Origin: UBA7672 sp041166025
GTDB lineage: Bacteria; Pseudomonadota; Alphaproteobacteria; Caulobacterales; Hyphomonadaceae
NCBI GenBank assembly: GCA_041166025.1
Contig: JBEAMJ010000076.1
Span: forward strand, 30,301-94,300
Length of the DNA stretch: 64,000 bases
Direction: 5' to 3'
Of the stretch, positions 63,576 through 64,000 are shown piece by piece. The notes beneath the pieces were generated by a model, which was not told the DNA's origin, did no database searches, and saw only the letters and a program-made list of their open reading frames with translations. Numbering within the stretch: position 1 is the stretch's first letter; each line of letters starts with the position of its first letter. A program made the position numbers and the translations under genes.

Positions 63576-63863
63576 TCAGGCGCCTTCAACGAAGATAACC
63601 TTGGCGCGCGCCGTGCGCTGGCGCAGGGCGAGGAGGGGAGCGTATTCCGGCGAAGCGTACCAGGTTCTCAGCGCTGCCATGTCGGGAAATTCGAGGACCA
63701 CCTGGCGCTGCAGCGGACCCTCGCCTTCGACGATCTGTGCTGCGCCCCCACGCACGACATAGCGGCCGCCATACTGAGCGATCACGCCAGGAACCTGGCG
63801 CGCATACTCTGCAAAGCCGGAGGGGTCGGTGATGTCGAGACTTCCGATCAGATAAGCGGCCAT
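63576..63863 (-). CDS. DUF1330-family small protein
   Basis: A 95-residue ferredoxin-like fold protein of DUF1330: AYLIGSLDITDPSGFAEYARQVPGVIAQYGGRY, then VVLEFPDMAALRTWYASPEYAPL. Members are dimeric alpha/beta barrels of unknown function. It sits between hisB (17-bp gap) and hisH (31 bp), so it belongs to the his transcription unit, which is unusual. Confidence 0.88.
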   Translation of the reverse strand: MAAYLIGSLDITDPSGFAEYARQVPGVIAQYGGRYVVRGGAAQIVEGEGPLQRQVVLEFPDMAALRTWYASPEYAPLLALRQRTARAKVIFVEGA

Positions 63864-63880
63864 GCGGTCGCCTTCACTGC

Positions 63881-64000
63881 CTAGAGCGAACCCTTCGTGC
63901 TCGCCACCTGACCTTTCAGCCGGTCATCCACCACTGTGGCGGCGCGTAAAGCCCGCGCCAGAGACTTGAAGCTGGCTTCGGCGATGTGGTGGGAATTTTC
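63881..64000 (-). CDS. hisB: Imidazoleglycerol-phosphate dehydratase, C-terminal fragment at window edge
   Basis: The last 39 codons of HisB: ENSHHIAEASFKSLARALRAA carries the metal-binding HH of the family C-terminus, and ASTKGSL is the typical end. The rest lies beyond the right edge. This would be the 5'-most gene of the his cluster in the window. Confidence 0.9.
   Translation of the reverse strand, partial: ENSHHIAEASFKSLARALRAATVVDDRLKGQVASTKGSL

Overview
The window is a gene-dense, high-GC stretch of an alphaproteobacterial chromosome, most like the Caulobacterales/Hyphomonadales group. This rests on gene content and order (hemE next to the PPDK-regulator gene RP001/PPSR, rsmG-parA-parB, leuS-lptE-holA), on CtrA-type and GANTC (CcrM-type) motifs, and on an NtrZ-like periplasmic protein. 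I saw no tRNA, rRNA, CRISPR array, prophage or insertion sequence.

Layout. 1-9.5 kb: an unknown gene running off the left edge, a PCu(A)C copper chaperone, trpS, an S41-like secreted protein, murJ, glnD, and a pnuC-nicotinamide riboside kinase pair. 9.5-10 kb: two tandem paralogous mini membrane proteins. 10-22 kb: mutS, maeB, ampG, a hybrid histidine kinase, a UbiH-type hydroxylase, amtB. 22-30 kb: ftsK, lolA and xthA, with a roughly 3 kb accessory block between ftsK and lolA (FitAB/VapBC-type toxin-antitoxin, a coiled-coil protein, cspA, three paralogous C-x8-C small proteins, a YjbR gene). 30-36 kb: lipoproteins, an orphan OmpR-type regulator, an L,D-transpeptidase-like protein, lysoplasmalogenase, yggS, a ThiE-like gene, an NtrZ-like protein, a porin. 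36-41 kb: DUF3576 lipoprotein, leuS, lptE, holA.

41-57 kb is the chromosome origin and segregation region. parB, parA, rsmG, mnmG and mnmE carry five parS sites. Then come a 2OG-oxygenase, rho, hemJ, hemH and hemE, the predicted oriC (52,244-52,626), and PPSR-maf-aroE-coaE-dnaQ. Genes on the left of oriC mostly read leftward and those on the right read rightward, as expected for co-directional replication and transcription. The oriC spacer has a perfect CtrA box, a near-consensus DnaA box, an AT-rich segment and eleven GANTC sites within 259 bp.

57-64 kb: an alcohol dehydrogenase, secB, a Tim44-domain gene, smr, and a leftward histidine cluster (hisB partial, DUF1330, hisH, hisA, an EEP-family membrane protein, hisF, hisE) followed by an AhpD-like protein and a GNAT acetyltransferase.

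Start codons were chosen by ribosome-binding sites, overlap with neighbours and family length. Several differ from the longest open frame. Homology statements are from recognition of motifs, not database searches.
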